Below, one piece after another: positions 9,003-18,117 of a stretch of 64,000 nt of DNA. Made by a program: the position numbers and the translations under genes. The first letter of the stretch is position 1, and each line of letters opens with the position of its first letter. This stretch comes from Microbulbifer sp. GL-2. GTDB taxonomy: Bacteria > Pseudomonadota > Gammaproteobacteria > Pseudomonadales > Cellvibrionaceae. The DNA lies in contig NZ_AP019807.1 in the NCBI RefSeq assembly GCF_007183175.1, forward strand, positions 1,677,001-1,741,000. Direction: 5' to 3'. The notes beneath the pieces were generated by a model that was given only the letters and a program-made list of their open reading frames with translations, ran no database searches and was not told the origin of the DNA.

Positions 9003-9377
9003 ATGAAACCGCAAAAAATCCGATTAAATCGCGCAGAGAAAAACCTGCAGTTGGTATTTGCCGATGGCGAATTTACCCTGCCGGCAGAGTATTTGCGCGT
9101 CTACTCCCCCAGCGCCGAAGTGCGTGGCCACGGCAACAGTGCTCCGGTTCTGGTGGATGGCAAAATGAATGTGGGCATCGACAAGATCGAGGCAGCTGGT
9201 CGCTATGCGTTGAAAATCGACTTCGATGACGGCCATGATACGGGTATTTATACCTGGGAATACCTGCGCGAATTGGTCGAGAATTACAGCGCTAATTGGG
9301 AGAGCTACCTGCAGCGCTTACGCGCGGAGGGCAAGGGGCGGGACCCTGATGAAAGCGTGGTGAAACTTATCGGATAA
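9003..9377 (+). CDS. DUF971 family protein
   Basis: 124-residue protein of the DUF971 (gamma-butyrobetaine hydroxylase N-terminal-like) family. The signature is a short two-sheet fold with LRVYSPSAEVRGH and a YALKIDFDDGHDTGIYTWEYL block. Standalone members have been linked to iron-sulfur or metal handling, but the role is not firmly known. The start codon directly abuts the hslU stop codon, indicating translational coupling. A DUF971 gene after hslU is also found in Pseudomonas, so this is a stable neighbourhood. No signal peptide; probably cytoplasmic. Confidence 0.85.
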   Translation: MKPQKIRLNRAEKNLQLVFADGEFTLPAEYLRVYSPSAEVRGHGNSAPVLVDGKMNVGIDKIEAAGRYALKIDFDDGHDTGIYTWEYLRELVENYSANWESYLQRLRAEGKGRDPDESVVKLIG

Positions 9378-9517
9378 CACCGCGCGCCATCCATACAACT
9401 GGATCTGAAGTACAGATTATTTAGTCAGTTTGTGCATGTCGGCGCACATCGATGTGCCTCCTCGCGATAACTAATAAGTATCGAGAAAACAGCTGCTTCC
9501 GGGTGATTTTCGCATTA

Positions 9518-9537
9518 CTGTAACAAAAGTGTGTAAC
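9518..9537 (+). promoter_or_regulatory. Weak Pho-box-like direct repeat
   Basis: CTGTAAC at 9518-9524 and GTGTAAC at 9531-9537 form a direct repeat about 130 bases before the first alkaline phosphatase gene. A true PhoB site has an 11-base period; here it is 13. It is therefore only a weak candidate, made worth noting by the identity of the downstream genes. Confidence 0.2.
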
Positions 9538-9668
9538 TACTTTTACGCTTGGATAAATGGCTGCCGGCCAGCTAATAGATAATTTTAGAAGTTAACCGGC
9601 GCGTAATTCTTTTGTCACATTTCCAGACTCTAATGCTTGCGAAATTTCACGAGTTCTGGAGGCCCACA

Positions 9669-11204
9669 GTGGCAAAAAAACTTGTCCGCGCACTCAGCGC
9701 CTTTTGTTTAATCCCCCTCGCTTCTGCAGTTTCAGCTGCCAGCTTGCCCGAGTACCAAACCAGTAGCGATTGGTTTACCGATAGTGCTGAACGCCTGGAG
9801 GAGCGTGCCGCCCTCTCTCGTGAAGACAAAACTGCGAAAAATGTCATCCTGTTTGTGGGCGATGGTATGGGTATTTCCACACTCACCGCTGCGCGAATTC
9901 TCGAAGGCCAACTGCGTGGTCAGAGTGGTGAGGAAAATACCCTTTCCTTTGAGGAGTTCCCTCACTCCGCATTGATCAAAACATACAACACCAATCAGCA
10001 GACCCCGGATTCTGCCGGCACCATGACTGCGATGATGACCGGTGTTAAAACCCGTGCGGGAGTCATCAATATCGATGGCGATGCATTGCGCGCTGATTGC
10101 GCCAGCACCGAAGGTAAAGAGCTGAATACCTTCCTCGAATTGATGGAAAACCGTGGAAAATCTACCGGTATCGTTTCTACCGCACGACTGACCCACGCTA
10201 CCCCGGCTGCAACATATGCGCGTAGTCCAGAGCGAAACTGGGAGTACAGCGCTGAAGGAAATTGCGTGGATATCGCCACGCAAATGGTTGAGTTGGAATA
10301 TGGGGATGGTATTGATGTGATGCTTGGAGGTGGGCGTCGCAGTTTTACAACCACCGACGCCAATGGGAAACGCGAAGACGGGCGCGACCTCACCAGTGAG
10401 TGGTTACAGCGCTATGAAGGCGAACAAAGCGCAGAATATGTGCAGACCGGATCTGAGCTGGCGGGCGTGGACCTCGCCTCCACAGATAAGCTGCTGGGAC
10501 TCTTCAGCAGCAGCCACATGAGTTACGATGCGGATCGCATTGCCAAGGAGAGCGATGAGCCGAGTATTGCCGAGATGACCGGTACCGCGATCGAACTCCT
10601 GCAGAAGGATAGCGATGGCTATTTCCTGATGGTGGAGTCGGGCCGAATTGACCACGGTCACCACGCCGGCAACGCCTATAACGCATTGCACGATGCTATC
10701 GCCTTCGCCGATGCCGTACAGACAGCGCTGGACAAGGTAGATCTGGAAGACACCCTGATCCTGGTAACTGCGGACCATAGCCATGTGATGAGCATTGCCG
10801 GTTACCCGACTCGCGGCAACCCGATTCTCGGCAAAGTGGTTGAGAATGACAGTAGTGGTGCAGCAAAAGCTGAAGTGGAAACCGCATCCGATGGATTGCC
10901 TTACACCACATTGTCCTATGCCAACGGTCTGGGCTTTGCTGATCTCGGTGAGAACACTGATGCGGATGAGCGTTACGATATAGCCGCTGATACCGGGCGC
11001 AAGGATATTTCCGGTGTAGACACTGAGGCACCGGGCTTTCACCAGGAAGCCTTGGTCCACTTGGAGTCAGAGAGCCACGCGGGTGAAGATATCAGCCTGC
11101 ACGCCATTGGTGCCGGTGCCAAATTGGTACAAGGGAGCCTGGAGCAGAGTGCGCTTTTCCATGTGATGACTGCTGCGACTGACTTGTCGTTGACAGAAGA
11201 ATAA
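9669..11204 (+). CDS. Alkaline phosphatase, PhoA family, secreted (paralogue 1)
   Basis: Periplasmic phosphomonoesterase that releases phosphate from organic phosphates. From the GTG at 9669 (GGAGG seven bases upstream) it has 511 residues with a Sec signal MAKKLVRALSAFCLIPLASA, cleavage probable after AVSA. Metal-site motifs: NVILFVGDGMG, then TPDSAGT with the nucleophile Ser115, VESGRIDHGHHAGN, VTADHSH and ESHAGED, giving the two-zinc plus magnesium site of the PhoA fold. The frame continues upstream to 9612 but that extension would hide the signal peptide. The downstream gene is a close paralogue only 16 bases away, so the two are cotranscribed and probably arose by tandem duplication. Confidence 0.92.
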   Translation: MAKKLVRALSAFCLIPLASAVSAASLPEYQTSSDWFTDSAERLEERAALSREDKTAKNVILFVGDGMGISTLTAARILEGQLRGQSGEENTLSFEEFPHSALIKTYNTNQQTPDSAGTMTAMMTGVKTRAGVINIDGDALRADCASTEGKELNTFLELMENRGKSTGIVSTARLTHATPAATYARSPERNWEYSAEGNCVDIATQMVELEYGDGIDVMLGGGRRSFTTTDANGKREDGRDLTSEWLQRYEGEQSAEYVQTGSELAGVDLASTDKLLGLFSSSHMSYDADRIAKESDEPSIAEMTGTAIELLQKDSDGYFLMVESGRIDHGHHAGNAYNALHDAIAFADAVQTALDKVDLEDTLILVTADHSHVMSIAGYPTRGNPILGKVVENDSSGAAKAEVETASDGLPYTTLSYANGLGFADLGENTDADERYDIAADTGRKDISGVDTEAPGFHQEALVHLESESHAGEDISLHAIGAGAKLVQGSLEQSALFHVMTAATDLSLTEE

Positions 11205-11220
11205 CTGGGGGTAAATCACC

Positions 11221-12792
11221 ATGAGACATTTTAAAAAGACCCTGCTGGCTTTCTCTGTAGCCTTGCTGGCCGCAGGTTGCAGTGACGACAAGTCCAGCTC
11301 CAATCCCGTTGAGCTTCCTGAGCCAGAAGATGTGTTAAACCTGCCTCAGGGGCAGCTCGATAGCAATTGGTTTAAACAGGGGCAGCAGGCTGTGGAAGCT
11401 GCACAGGCAATCACAATTAACAATACTCCCGGCGCGGCAAAAAATATTATCTTGTTTGTTGGCGATGGCATGGGTATTTCCACAGTCACTGCCGCGCGTA
11501 TTCTCGCCGGTCAGCAACAGGGGCTCGAGGGTGAGGAGCACCAACTGAGCTTTGAAAAAATGCCTTTTGCCGGCTTGGTGAAAACTTACAACACCAACCA
11601 GCAGACCCCGGACTCTGCCGGTACCATGACGGCTCTGGTTACCGGGGTTAAGACCAAGGCTGGTGTATTAAGTGTCGCGGAAGATGTAGCTCGCGGCGAT
11701 TGCGCAGCCAGCTTGGAGCGCCCGCTTACTACGGCTATTGAATTGGCAGAGGATCTGGGTAAGAGCACCGGTATTATCAGTACTGCGCGCATCACCCATG
11801 CTACTCCAGCAGCCACCTACGCCAAGGTACCAGAGCGCGGTTGGGAAGCAGCTGCTCCTGACGGTTGTACCGATATTGCTGCACAGCTGGTTGAACTGGA
11901 AGCCGGCGATGGTATCGATGTTGTCATGGGCGGCGGTCGCCGCAACTTCCTGCCCAGCGCTGTCACCGATATCGAGGGAGAAGCCGGGCGCCGTGAAGAT
12001 GGGCGCAACCTGGTGGATGAGTGGAAGACCCGATATAACGACGGTGTGAACAATATTGTGTATGTTGAAGACACTACAGGCTTTAACGCTGTAGACAGTG
12101 CTTCAACTGACAAGCTACTTGGCTTGTTTAATTCTTCGCACATGGAGTATGAAGCCGTTCGTGAGGGTGATATTGCCGGTGAACCCTCACTCACTGAGAT
12201 GACGTCTAAAGGTCTCGAGCTCCTGCAGAAAAACGATAATGGTTATTTTCTGATGGTTGAGTCCGGCCGTATTGACCACGGTCACCACGCTGGCAATGCC
12301 CACCGCGCACTGACTGATGCAGTGGAGTTTGCCGAAGCTATCCAATACGCGATGGACAACACCAATGCAGAAGACACCCTGATAATCGTCACTGCCGACC
12401 ACAGCCACGTGATGACGATTGCTGGTTACCCGACTCGCGGAAACCCGATTCTCGGCAAGGTGGTTGGTAATGACAGCAGTGGTGAGGCGGAAGCCGCTCC
12501 TTCACTGGCAGGAGATGGCCTGCCTTATACCACTCTTACCTATGCAAATGGCCCAGGTTACAGCTCCACTGATGACGCTAGGCGAGGTGATCTTACCAGC
12601 ATTGATACTGCGGCACTCGACTACCAGCAGGATGCCCTGGTACCTATGAGCAGTGAATCTCACGCCGGTGAAGATGTGGGCGTATGGGCGAGCGGACCCG
12701 GTGCACACCTAGTGAGCGGAACCAATGAACAGAACTTCCTGTTCCATGTTATGGCTCGTTCAGGTGGCCTGCTGGAGCAGAATGCCAACTAA
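11221..12792 (+). CDS. Alkaline phosphatase, PhoA family, lipoprotein (paralogue 2)
   Basis: Second alkaline phosphatase, 523 residues. Unlike its neighbour it starts with a lipoprotein signal (MRHFKKTLLAFSVALLAAGC; lipid-modified Cys20), so it is probably membrane-anchored. The same catalytic motifs are present: ILFVGDGMGISTVTAARI, TPDSAGT with nucleophile Ser132, VESGRIDHGHHAGN, VTADHSH and ESHAGED. The similarity to the first copy is strong over the whole catalytic part and weak at the N-terminus, as expected if one gene gained a different export signal after duplication. The start lies 16 bases after the first copy's stop. A hairpin terminator follows the stop codon. Confidence 0.92.
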   Translation: MRHFKKTLLAFSVALLAAGCSDDKSSSNPVELPEPEDVLNLPQGQLDSNWFKQGQQAVEAAQAITINNTPGAAKNIILFVGDGMGISTVTAARILAGQQQGLEGEEHQLSFEKMPFAGLVKTYNTNQQTPDSAGTMTALVTGVKTKAGVLSVAEDVARGDCAASLERPLTTAIELAEDLGKSTGIISTARITHATPAATYAKVPERGWEAAAPDGCTDIAAQLVELEAGDGIDVVMGGGRRNFLPSAVTDIEGEAGRREDGRNLVDEWKTRYNDGVNNIVYVEDTTGFNAVDSASTDKLLGLFNSSHMEYEAVREGDIAGEPSLTEMTSKGLELLQKNDNGYFLMVESGRIDHGHHAGNAHRALTDAVEFAEAIQYAMDNTNAEDTLIIVTADHSHVMTIAGYPTRGNPILGKVVGNDSSGEAEAAPSLAGDGLPYTTLTYANGPGYSSTDDARRGDLTSIDTAALDYQQDALVPMSSESHAGEDVGVWASGPGAHLVSGTNEQNFLFHVMARSGGLLEQNAN

Positions 12793-12834
12793 TAGCCGTA
12801 TTGTTGATTACGGTAATTCTTAACTGCGGTTCAG

Positions 12835-12863
12835 CGGTGCAGGTATTTTTCCTGCGCCGTTTT
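12835..12863 (+). terminator. Terminator after the alkaline phosphatase pair
   Basis: Nine-base stem (CGGTGCAGG / CCTGCGCCG with one G·T pair), seven-base loop, then TTTT. It lies between convergent genes and could serve the plus strand. Confidence 0.65.
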
Positions 12864-13683
12864 ACATTCTCCCCTCCTCTAACTTTCTATTGGCGAAGAG
12901 TGCAGAACACATAGTTTCTATTTCCCGGCGCAGTCTCATCTTGCGCCAGTCACCCAGTTCCAATATTGGTATTAGCTCTTTTCCCAGATTCTCTCCTGCC
13001 GCAATTGCCAGGCGGCACAGTAGATAGGTATCGCGCCAGTCTCCCAGTGCCTGGGCCAATTGTTTTAGTGATTCACAGCGCCAAGTGGCTGATAGTGGAA
13101 ATCTCTCCCCAAGTAAACGGCTGTGATACCAGTGATCTTTTACTCGTTTGCGTAGTTGGTGCAGGTTCTCTGCGCTATCTAATTTGTGTACACGATGCCA
13201 GGCTTTGCGTGCACGACTGTAGCCACGGTGATACCCACACTCGAGGTGAGTCCAGCGCACTTTTCCCAATGGCCAGCTTTCAATGCTCTCGCGAGCTCTA
13301 ATCAGCAACGTATCTACTTGTGCCAAAGTCTTTTCATCTATTTCCGCCTGCAGCATGTACGCGACGAATGCGTGCATTGTGGGAAAGTAATTAGGTGGAG
13401 CTATTGCGAGCAGGGCCCCGCGAATAGAAGCTAGATCGCGGCTTTGAGCGAGGCTTTGCGCCAAGTTGCGGTAATGGGAATTCTCACGCTGGTACAGCTG
13501 TGGCCTCTTGGGTTGTACCAAGCGCAGTAGGGCGCGTAATTTCTTGCAGTGTTTGCGCAATTCATGCACGGCGTGCTCATCTGGCAGCTGCTTTGCGTTG
13601 CTGATTGCGGCAGTAACTTCTGCCTGGGCGATAAGTTGCAGACCTACGCCTGGCATTACATTGCAGTCGAGCCGGTAACTCAT
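12862..13683 (-). CDS. CHAD-domain protein
   Basis: 273 residues of the CHAD (conserved histidine alpha-helical domain) family. The all-helical protein shows repeated basic/His pairs: AVHELRKHCKKLRALLRL near residue 38 and NLHQLRKRVKDHWYHSRLL near 175, the two pseudo-repeat signatures that form a basic pocket. CHAD proteins bind inorganic polyphosphate; many are fused to CYTH triphosphatases, but this one stands alone. No signal peptide. I start at the ATG at 13683 (GGAAAG upstream), because the TTG at 13725 adds residues with no family support. It converges on the two alkaline phosphatase genes, so a phosphate theme is possible but could be chance. Confidence 0.85.
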   Translation of the reverse strand: MSYRLDCNVMPGVGLQLIAQAEVTAAISNAKQLPDEHAVHELRKHCKKLRALLRLVQPKRPQLYQRENSHYRNLAQSLAQSRDLASIRGALLAIAPPNYFPTMHAFVAYMLQAEIDEKTLAQVDTLLIRARESIESWPLGKVRWTHLECGYHRGYSRARKAWHRVHKLDSAENLHQLRKRVKDHWYHSRLLGERFPLSATWRCESLKQLAQALGDWRDTYLLCRLAIAAGENLGKELIPILELGDWRKMRLRREIETMCSALFANRKLEEGRM

Positions 13684-13823
13684 GGCCCCTTTCCAGTATT
13701 TTGTTCCGGTTTCTACATGGCTCAATTTTAGTGAGTTTCAACGGGGCCGATGATGAGCGGTGCCCCACCGGCTTTGGCGATGTACAATGGCTTCCCTGAA
13801 TTTGGCTCAGCAGGCAGCAAAGC

Positions 13824-14573
13824 ATGAAGGATCGCAAGACCACCCACTTCGGCTACCAAGAGGTCCCGGTGGAGGAAAAGGCCGGTCGTGTGGCGGAAGT
13901 GTTCCACTCAGTGGCGGCGCGCTACGACGTAATGAACGATTTGATGTCTGGAGGCATCCACCGACTCTGGAAACGTTTTACCATCGAGTTGTCCGGTGCG
14001 AGGCCGGGACAGAAAGTTTTGGATATTGCCGGGGGCACCGGCGACCTTACAGCGCGCTTCTCGCGTATTGTGGGTGCCAGTGGCCAGGTGGTACTGGCGG
14101 ATATCAATGAATCGATGTTGCGTGTAGGTCGTGACCGTTTACTGGATCGCGGCATCGCCGGCAATGTGGTGCCAGTTCAGGCGGACGCCCAATATCTGCC
14201 CTTTCCCGACAATACCTTTGACTGCATTACCATCGCTTTTGGTCTGCGCAATGTCACCGATAAGGATCTGGCCCTGCGTTCCATGTTACGGGTACTGAAG
14301 CCTGGTGGTCGGTTGCTGGTGCTGGAGTTTTCCAAACCGGAGTCAAAGTTCCTGGAAAAAGTCTACGATCAGTATTCTTTCCGCCTGTTGCCATTTATGG
14401 GCAAGCTGGTGGCCAACGATGCAGAGAGCTACCGCTACCTGGCGGAGAGTATCCGCATGCACCCGGACCAGGAAACTCTCAAGCAGATGATGAAGGATGC
14501 CGGTTTTGTCGATTGTGAGTTTCATAATATGACCGGTGGCATCGTAGCACTGCACCGCGGTATTAAGCCCTAG
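13824..14573 (+). CDS. ubiE: Ubiquinone/menaquinone C-methyltransferase
   Basis: SAM-dependent methyltransferase that adds the C2 methyl group in ubiquinone synthesis (and methylates demethylmenaquinone where present). 249 residues, the normal length (E. coli 251). SAM-binding motif I VLDIAGGTGDLTARF near residue 67, DINESMLRVGRDR near 93, DCITIAFGLRNVTDKD with the family NVxD block near 133, and the C-terminal GGIVALHRGIKP. First gene of the ubiE–ubiJ–ubiB set, which is transcribed together in many gammaproteobacteria. Confidence 0.96.
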   Translation: MKDRKTTHFGYQEVPVEEKAGRVAEVFHSVAARYDVMNDLMSGGIHRLWKRFTIELSGARPGQKVLDIAGGTGDLTARFSRIVGASGQVVLADINESMLRVGRDRLLDRGIAGNVVPVQADAQYLPFPDNTFDCITIAFGLRNVTDKDLALRSMLRVLKPGGRLLVLEFSKPESKFLEKVYDQYSFRLLPFMGKLVANDAESYRYLAESIRMHPDQETLKQMMKDAGFVDCEFHNMTGGIVALHRGIKP

Positions 14574-14626
14574 TCTGCGCCCGACATGATTTCCTCTCAA
14601 GTTATGGCACGAGGCCAGTAACCGCC

Positions 14627-15256
14627 ATGAGCGATCCCACCTATCGCGCGGGTTTTGATGCCGCGCTGGAAACCGCCATCAATGCGGCCCTGCAGTATGA
14701 TCCGGCCACCCGTGCGCGGCTGGAGGGGCTGGACGGTAAAATTATGCAGCTCGACCTGACTGCACCAAAGCTAGAGTGCTGCCTGTGTATTGAGGGCGAT
14801 CAGGTGCGTGTGCGCCAGCACTGGGAAGGGGATGTCACTACCTCTATCAGTGGTTCGGCTATCTCTTTAATACGTTTGTTGAAAGACCCGGATGCCACCC
14901 CTGCAGCCTTGGAGGTGTCGATTAGTGGCTCCAGTGCCCTGCTGGCGGAATTGCAGTGGATCATGAGCGACCTCGATATCGATTGGGAGGCACTACTGGC
15001 ACAATTGGTTGGCGATATTCCTGCCCACTCCATCGGTAATGTGTTGCGTAGCGCCAGCAGCTGGCTGAGCGCCAGTCTCAGTCGCGCACCGGTAGCGGCA
15101 GCGGAGACTATCAGCGAAGAGTGGCAGCTGACTCCGCCACAGGCGCAGTTTGAAGCCTTTGTCGATGACCTTGCGGAGCTCTCTTTGGCCACCGAACGCC
15201 TGGAGGCACGTGTGCGCCTGTTGCAGGAACAGTTTTCGCGCAGGGAGGCCGAGTAG
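14627..15256 (+). CDS. ubiJ: Ubiquinone biosynthesis accessory factor UbiJ
   Basis: SCP2-like lipid-binding protein that, with UbiK, scaffolds the soluble Ubi complex handling hydrophobic quinone precursors. 209 residues. An N-terminal SCP2 fold (LDLTAPKLECCLCIEGDQVRV, then GSAISLIRLLKDPD and VSISGSSALLAELQWIM) and a C-terminal coiled-coil-like end (LAELSLATERLEARVRLLQE). Low sequence conservation in this family makes position the main support: it lies between ubiE and ubiB as in E. coli (old name yigP). The stop is two bases before the ubiB start. Confidence 0.9.
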   Translation: MSDPTYRAGFDAALETAINAALQYDPATRARLEGLDGKIMQLDLTAPKLECCLCIEGDQVRVRQHWEGDVTTSISGSAISLIRLLKDPDATPAALEVSISGSSALLAELQWIMSDLDIDWEALLAQLVGDIPAHSIGNVLRSASSWLSASLSRAPVAAAETISEEWQLTPPQAQFEAFVDDLAELSLATERLEARVRLLQEQFSRREAE

Positions 15257-15258
15257 TT

Positions 15259-16869
15259 TTGCCGCTTTTTCGCAGTTTCACCATCGCGCGGGTATTCCTG
15301 CGCTATCGTCTCGATCAGTTATTGCCCGCTGAGCGGCGCCCATTGTGGCTTCGTGGAATGCTGGCTCCCCTAAAACTGTTGCCGCAGCCAAAGATGGAAC
15401 GCGGCGAGCGCCTGCGCCGCGCTCTGGAGGAGCTGGGGCCGATTTTCGTCAAGTTCGGTCAGCTGCTTTCTACACGCCCGGATTTATTACCACCGGATAT
15501 CGTTGAGCAACTTGATTACCTGCAGGATAAGGTGCCCCCCTTCCCCAGCGACCAGTGTACCGCGATGATTGAGGCGGCGCTGGAAGCGAGTGTCGATGAA
15601 GTCTTTGCCAGCTTTGAGCGTGAGCCCTTAGCGGCAGCTTCGGTGGCACAGGTCCATGCCGCAGTACTCACCACCGGTGAATCGGTAGTGGTGAAGGTAT
15701 TGCGCCCGGGTATTGGCGAAGTAATTCAGGAGGATTTGCGCCTGTTGGGGGTGATTGCCCGCGGTATCGAGCGTTTCGTACCGGATGGGCGTCGGCTGCG
15801 CCCAATTGAGGTGGTGGAGGATTACCGCCACACCATTGAGGGGGAGTTGGACCTGGTGCGAGAGGCTGCTAATGGCACCCAGCTGCGGCGCAATTTCAAT
15901 AATTCGCCTCTGTTGTATATCCCCGAGGTGCATTGGGAATATACGCGTGAGAATGTGCTGGTGCTTGAGCGGATCGATGGTATCCCGGTTACAGACCTGG
16001 CGCAGCTGCGCAAGCAGGACACCAATATGCAGCTGCTCGCCGAACGCGGCGTAGAAATCTTTTTCAAGCAGGTGTTCGAATACAATTTCTTCCACGCGGA
16101 CATGCACCCAGGCAACATTTTTGTATCCCGCGAGCACCCAGAGCGCCCGAAGTATATTGCGATCGACACCGCAATTGTCGGCAGCTTGTCGCGGGAGGAC
16201 CAGTACTACCTGGCGCGTAACCTGCTCGCTATGTTCCGTCGCGATTATCGTATGGTGGCTGAGTTACATGTGCAGAGCGGCTGGGTGCGGCCCGACACGC
16301 CGGTGAATACTTTTGAAGCGGCAATTCGCGCCGTGTGTGAACCTATTTTTGAGAAACCGCTGGGGGAGATCTCCTTTGCGCGGGTGCTGATCAGCTTGTT
16401 CCAGACCGCGCGCCGCTTCGATATGGCGGTACAACCTCAACTGGTATTGTTGCAAAAAACTCTGCTGAATATCGAGGGACTGGGCCGGCAGCTTTATCCG
16501 CAGCTGGATCTGTGGAAGACTGCTCATCCATTTTTGGAGCGTTGGATGCGTGATCGTATTCATCCGAAAACTATTGTGGGTGAGATAAAGCGCTACGGGC
16601 CCGAGTGGCTGGAGAAGTTTCCACAGATGCCACAGCTTGTTTACTCGGCACTTGAACAGTCGCGGGAACTGGCGCCGCAGTTGGAAAATATTGGTGAGAA
16701 ATTGGCGAGTGGCCAGCGCCGTGGGCGCTGGCAGTACCTGCGCCGAGTAGGTGGAGTACTGCTCGCTGCGGGTGCCCTGGCCCTGAGCAAGCCCCAGTGG
16801 TTGGAGCAATTGTCGCCCTCGGGCTGGACTCTGGGTATTGCGGCTCTGGTATTGCTGCTCTGGCCTTAA
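15259..16869 (+). CDS. ubiB: UbiB, atypical kinase/ATPase for ubiquinone synthesis
   Basis: Membrane-bound ABC1/ADCK-type protein kinase-like ATPase needed for ubiquinone synthesis. 536 residues (E. coli 546). The KxGQ signature is in PIFVKFGQLLSTRPDLLPP near 58; the Ala-rich nucleotide loop AAASVAQVHAA near 126; the catalytic HADMHPGNIFV near 283; and the metal-binding AIDTAIVG near 306. Two hydrophobic C-terminal segments (GGVLLAAGALAL and LGIAALVLLLW) anchor it to the inner membrane. A TTG start is used, two bases after the ubiJ stop, with GGGAGG about ten bases upstream. Confidence 0.95.
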   Translation: MPLFRSFTIARVFLRYRLDQLLPAERRPLWLRGMLAPLKLLPQPKMERGERLRRALEELGPIFVKFGQLLSTRPDLLPPDIVEQLDYLQDKVPPFPSDQCTAMIEAALEASVDEVFASFEREPLAAASVAQVHAAVLTTGESVVVKVLRPGIGEVIQEDLRLLGVIARGIERFVPDGRRLRPIEVVEDYRHTIEGELDLVREAANGTQLRRNFNNSPLLYIPEVHWEYTRENVLVLERIDGIPVTDLAQLRKQDTNMQLLAERGVEIFFKQVFEYNFFHADMHPGNIFVSREHPERPKYIAIDTAIVGSLSREDQYYLARNLLAMFRRDYRMVAELHVQSGWVRPDTPVNTFEAAIRAVCEPIFEKPLGEISFARVLISLFQTARRFDMAVQPQLVLLQKTLLNIEGLGRQLYPQLDLWKTAHPFLERWMRDRIHPKTIVGEIKRYGPEWLEKFPQMPQLVYSALEQSRELAPQLENIGEKLASGQRRGRWQYLRRVGGVLLAAGALALSKPQWLEQLSPSGWTLGIAALVLLLWP

Positions 16870-16935
16870 GTTCAGGCTTACCGGACTTCGCTGGTATCGG
16901 GCCAGCCTACACTTGGAATTCTGAAGGAAGGGACA

Positions 16936-17337
16936 TTGACTCAAGCAAAAGCGACAACCGGTTTCCTCGATCAGGTCAGCTGGAACAGTGATGGGTTGGT
17001 GCCCGCCATTGCCCAGGACTTTAAAAGTGGGCGGGTGTTGATGATGGCGTGGATGAACCGCGAATCCCTGGCCCTTACCGCCAGTGAGGGCTATGCGGTT
17101 TACTGGTCGCGCTCGCGCAAAAACCTGTGGCGCAAGGGGGAGTCCTCCGGTTTCCTGCAAAAAGTACGCGAGATACGCCTGGATTGTGATGGGGATACGG
17201 TACTGGTATTAGTGGAACAGGAGGGTGGTATTGCCTGCCACACTGGACGCAGTAGCTGCTTTTACAACCTCTTGCAGGACGATGAATGGCAGGTGAACCA
17301 GCCTGTGATTCAAGATCCAGAAGCCATCTATAAGTGA
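16936..17337 (+). CDS. hisI: Phosphoribosyl-AMP cyclohydrolase
   Basis: Third step of histidine synthesis: hydrolytic ring opening of phosphoribosyl-AMP. 133 residues, the monofunctional form. Motifs: VLMMAWMNRESL, YWSRSRKNLWRKGESSGF, RLDCDGDTVLVLVEQEGGIACHTG with the metal-binding DxDxD-like and Cys/His residues, and SCFYNLL. TTG start with AAGGAAGGGA upstream. Pairs with hisE 10 bases downstream; E. coli has these two activities fused. Genes for the other His steps are not in the window. Confidence 0.95.
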   Translation: MTQAKATTGFLDQVSWNSDGLVPAIAQDFKSGRVLMMAWMNRESLALTASEGYAVYWSRSRKNLWRKGESSGFLQKVREIRLDCDGDTVLVLVEQEGGIACHTGRSSCFYNLLQDDEWQVNQPVIQDPEAIYK

Positions 17338-17347
17338 GTTCCAGACT

Positions 17348-17686
17348 ATGAGCGACCTGTTGCAGCAACTTGACGCCGTATTGGAAAGCCGCAAGCACGT
17401 ATCTGATGCGGATAAGTCCTATGTGGCCAGTTTGCATAAGAAGGGCTTGAATAAAATCCTGGAAAAGGTTGGCGAAGAAGCTACAGAAACTATCCTCGCT
17501 GCGAAAGATGCACAGTCCAGCGGTGACAATAAGGATATGATCGCTGAAACGGCGGATCTGTGGTTCCACTCGTTGGTAATGCTTTCACACCTGGGTGCGG
17601 ATTCGCAGGATGTGCTTCACGAACTGGCCCGACGTTTCGGCCTTTCAGGACACGAGGAAAAGGCGGCGCGCTCCAAGGAGCACTGA
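17348..17686 (+). CDS. hisE: Phosphoribosyl-ATP pyrophosphatase
   Basis: Second step of histidine synthesis: removes pyrophosphate from phosphoribosyl-ATP. 112 residues, an all-helical MazG-like fold with SYVASLHKKGLNKILEKVGEEATETILAAKD (acidic metal-binding helix) and ETADLWFHSLVMLSHLG. It follows hisI by 10 bases and is followed by tatA, the order seen in Pseudomonas. Confidence 0.95.
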   Translation: MSDLLQQLDAVLESRKHVSDADKSYVASLHKKGLNKILEKVGEEATETILAAKDAQSSGDNKDMIAETADLWFHSLVMLSHLGADSQDVLHELARRFGLSGHEEKAARSKEH

Positions 17687-17811
17687 GAAGATTGGATAGA
17701 TTATCTGGAGGCCCTTGGTGTTGAGAAGGGTTTCCAGTGAATTACATTTACCCCTGATGGCCGGTGAGCGCGCAGCGTCCGGCTATCGCATTAAATGACA
17801 TGGAGACAATT

Positions 17812-18087
17812 ATGGGATTCGGTGGAATTAGCATCTGGCAACTGTTGATTATTCTGGTCATTGTCCTTCTGCTGTTCGGCACCAAGCGCTTGAAGAACCT
17901 TGGTGGTGATCTCGGTGGGGCCATTAAGGGCTTCCGTAAGGCGATCAAGGATGAGAACAAGGATAAAGAAAAAGATAAGGAAGCTGGCGAGGATAAAGAT
18001 CCCGAGCGCCTGCAGCACGATGAGGATGAAAAGCCTGAGCAGGGCAGTACCGCCAAGGAAAAAGATAAGCAATCCCAAGACAAGTAA
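17812..18087 (+). CDS. tatA: Sec-independent translocase protein TatA
   Basis: Pore-forming subunit of the twin-arginine pathway that exports folded proteins. 91 residues: N-terminal MGFGGISIWQLLIILVIVLLLFGTKRL with one membrane span ending in the FGTKRL hinge, amphipathic helix (LGGDLGGAIKGFRKAIKD), then a highly charged Lys/Glu/Asp tail. The ATG at 17812 has GGAG ten bases upstream and gives the canonical TatA start; the frame is open further up. First of tatABC. Confidence 0.95.
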   Translation: MGFGGISIWQLLIILVIVLLLFGTKRLKNLGGDLGGAIKGFRKAIKDENKDKEKDKEAGEDKDPERLQHDEDEKPEQGSTAKEKDKQSQDK

Positions 18088-18117
18088 TTCGGCAACCGTT
18101 AACGCGAGTAATGCTCC

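Noticed and set aside
9612..9668. Upstream start of the first alkaline phosphatase
   Set aside because: It would bury the signal peptide, while the GTG at 9669 has a strong ribosome site.
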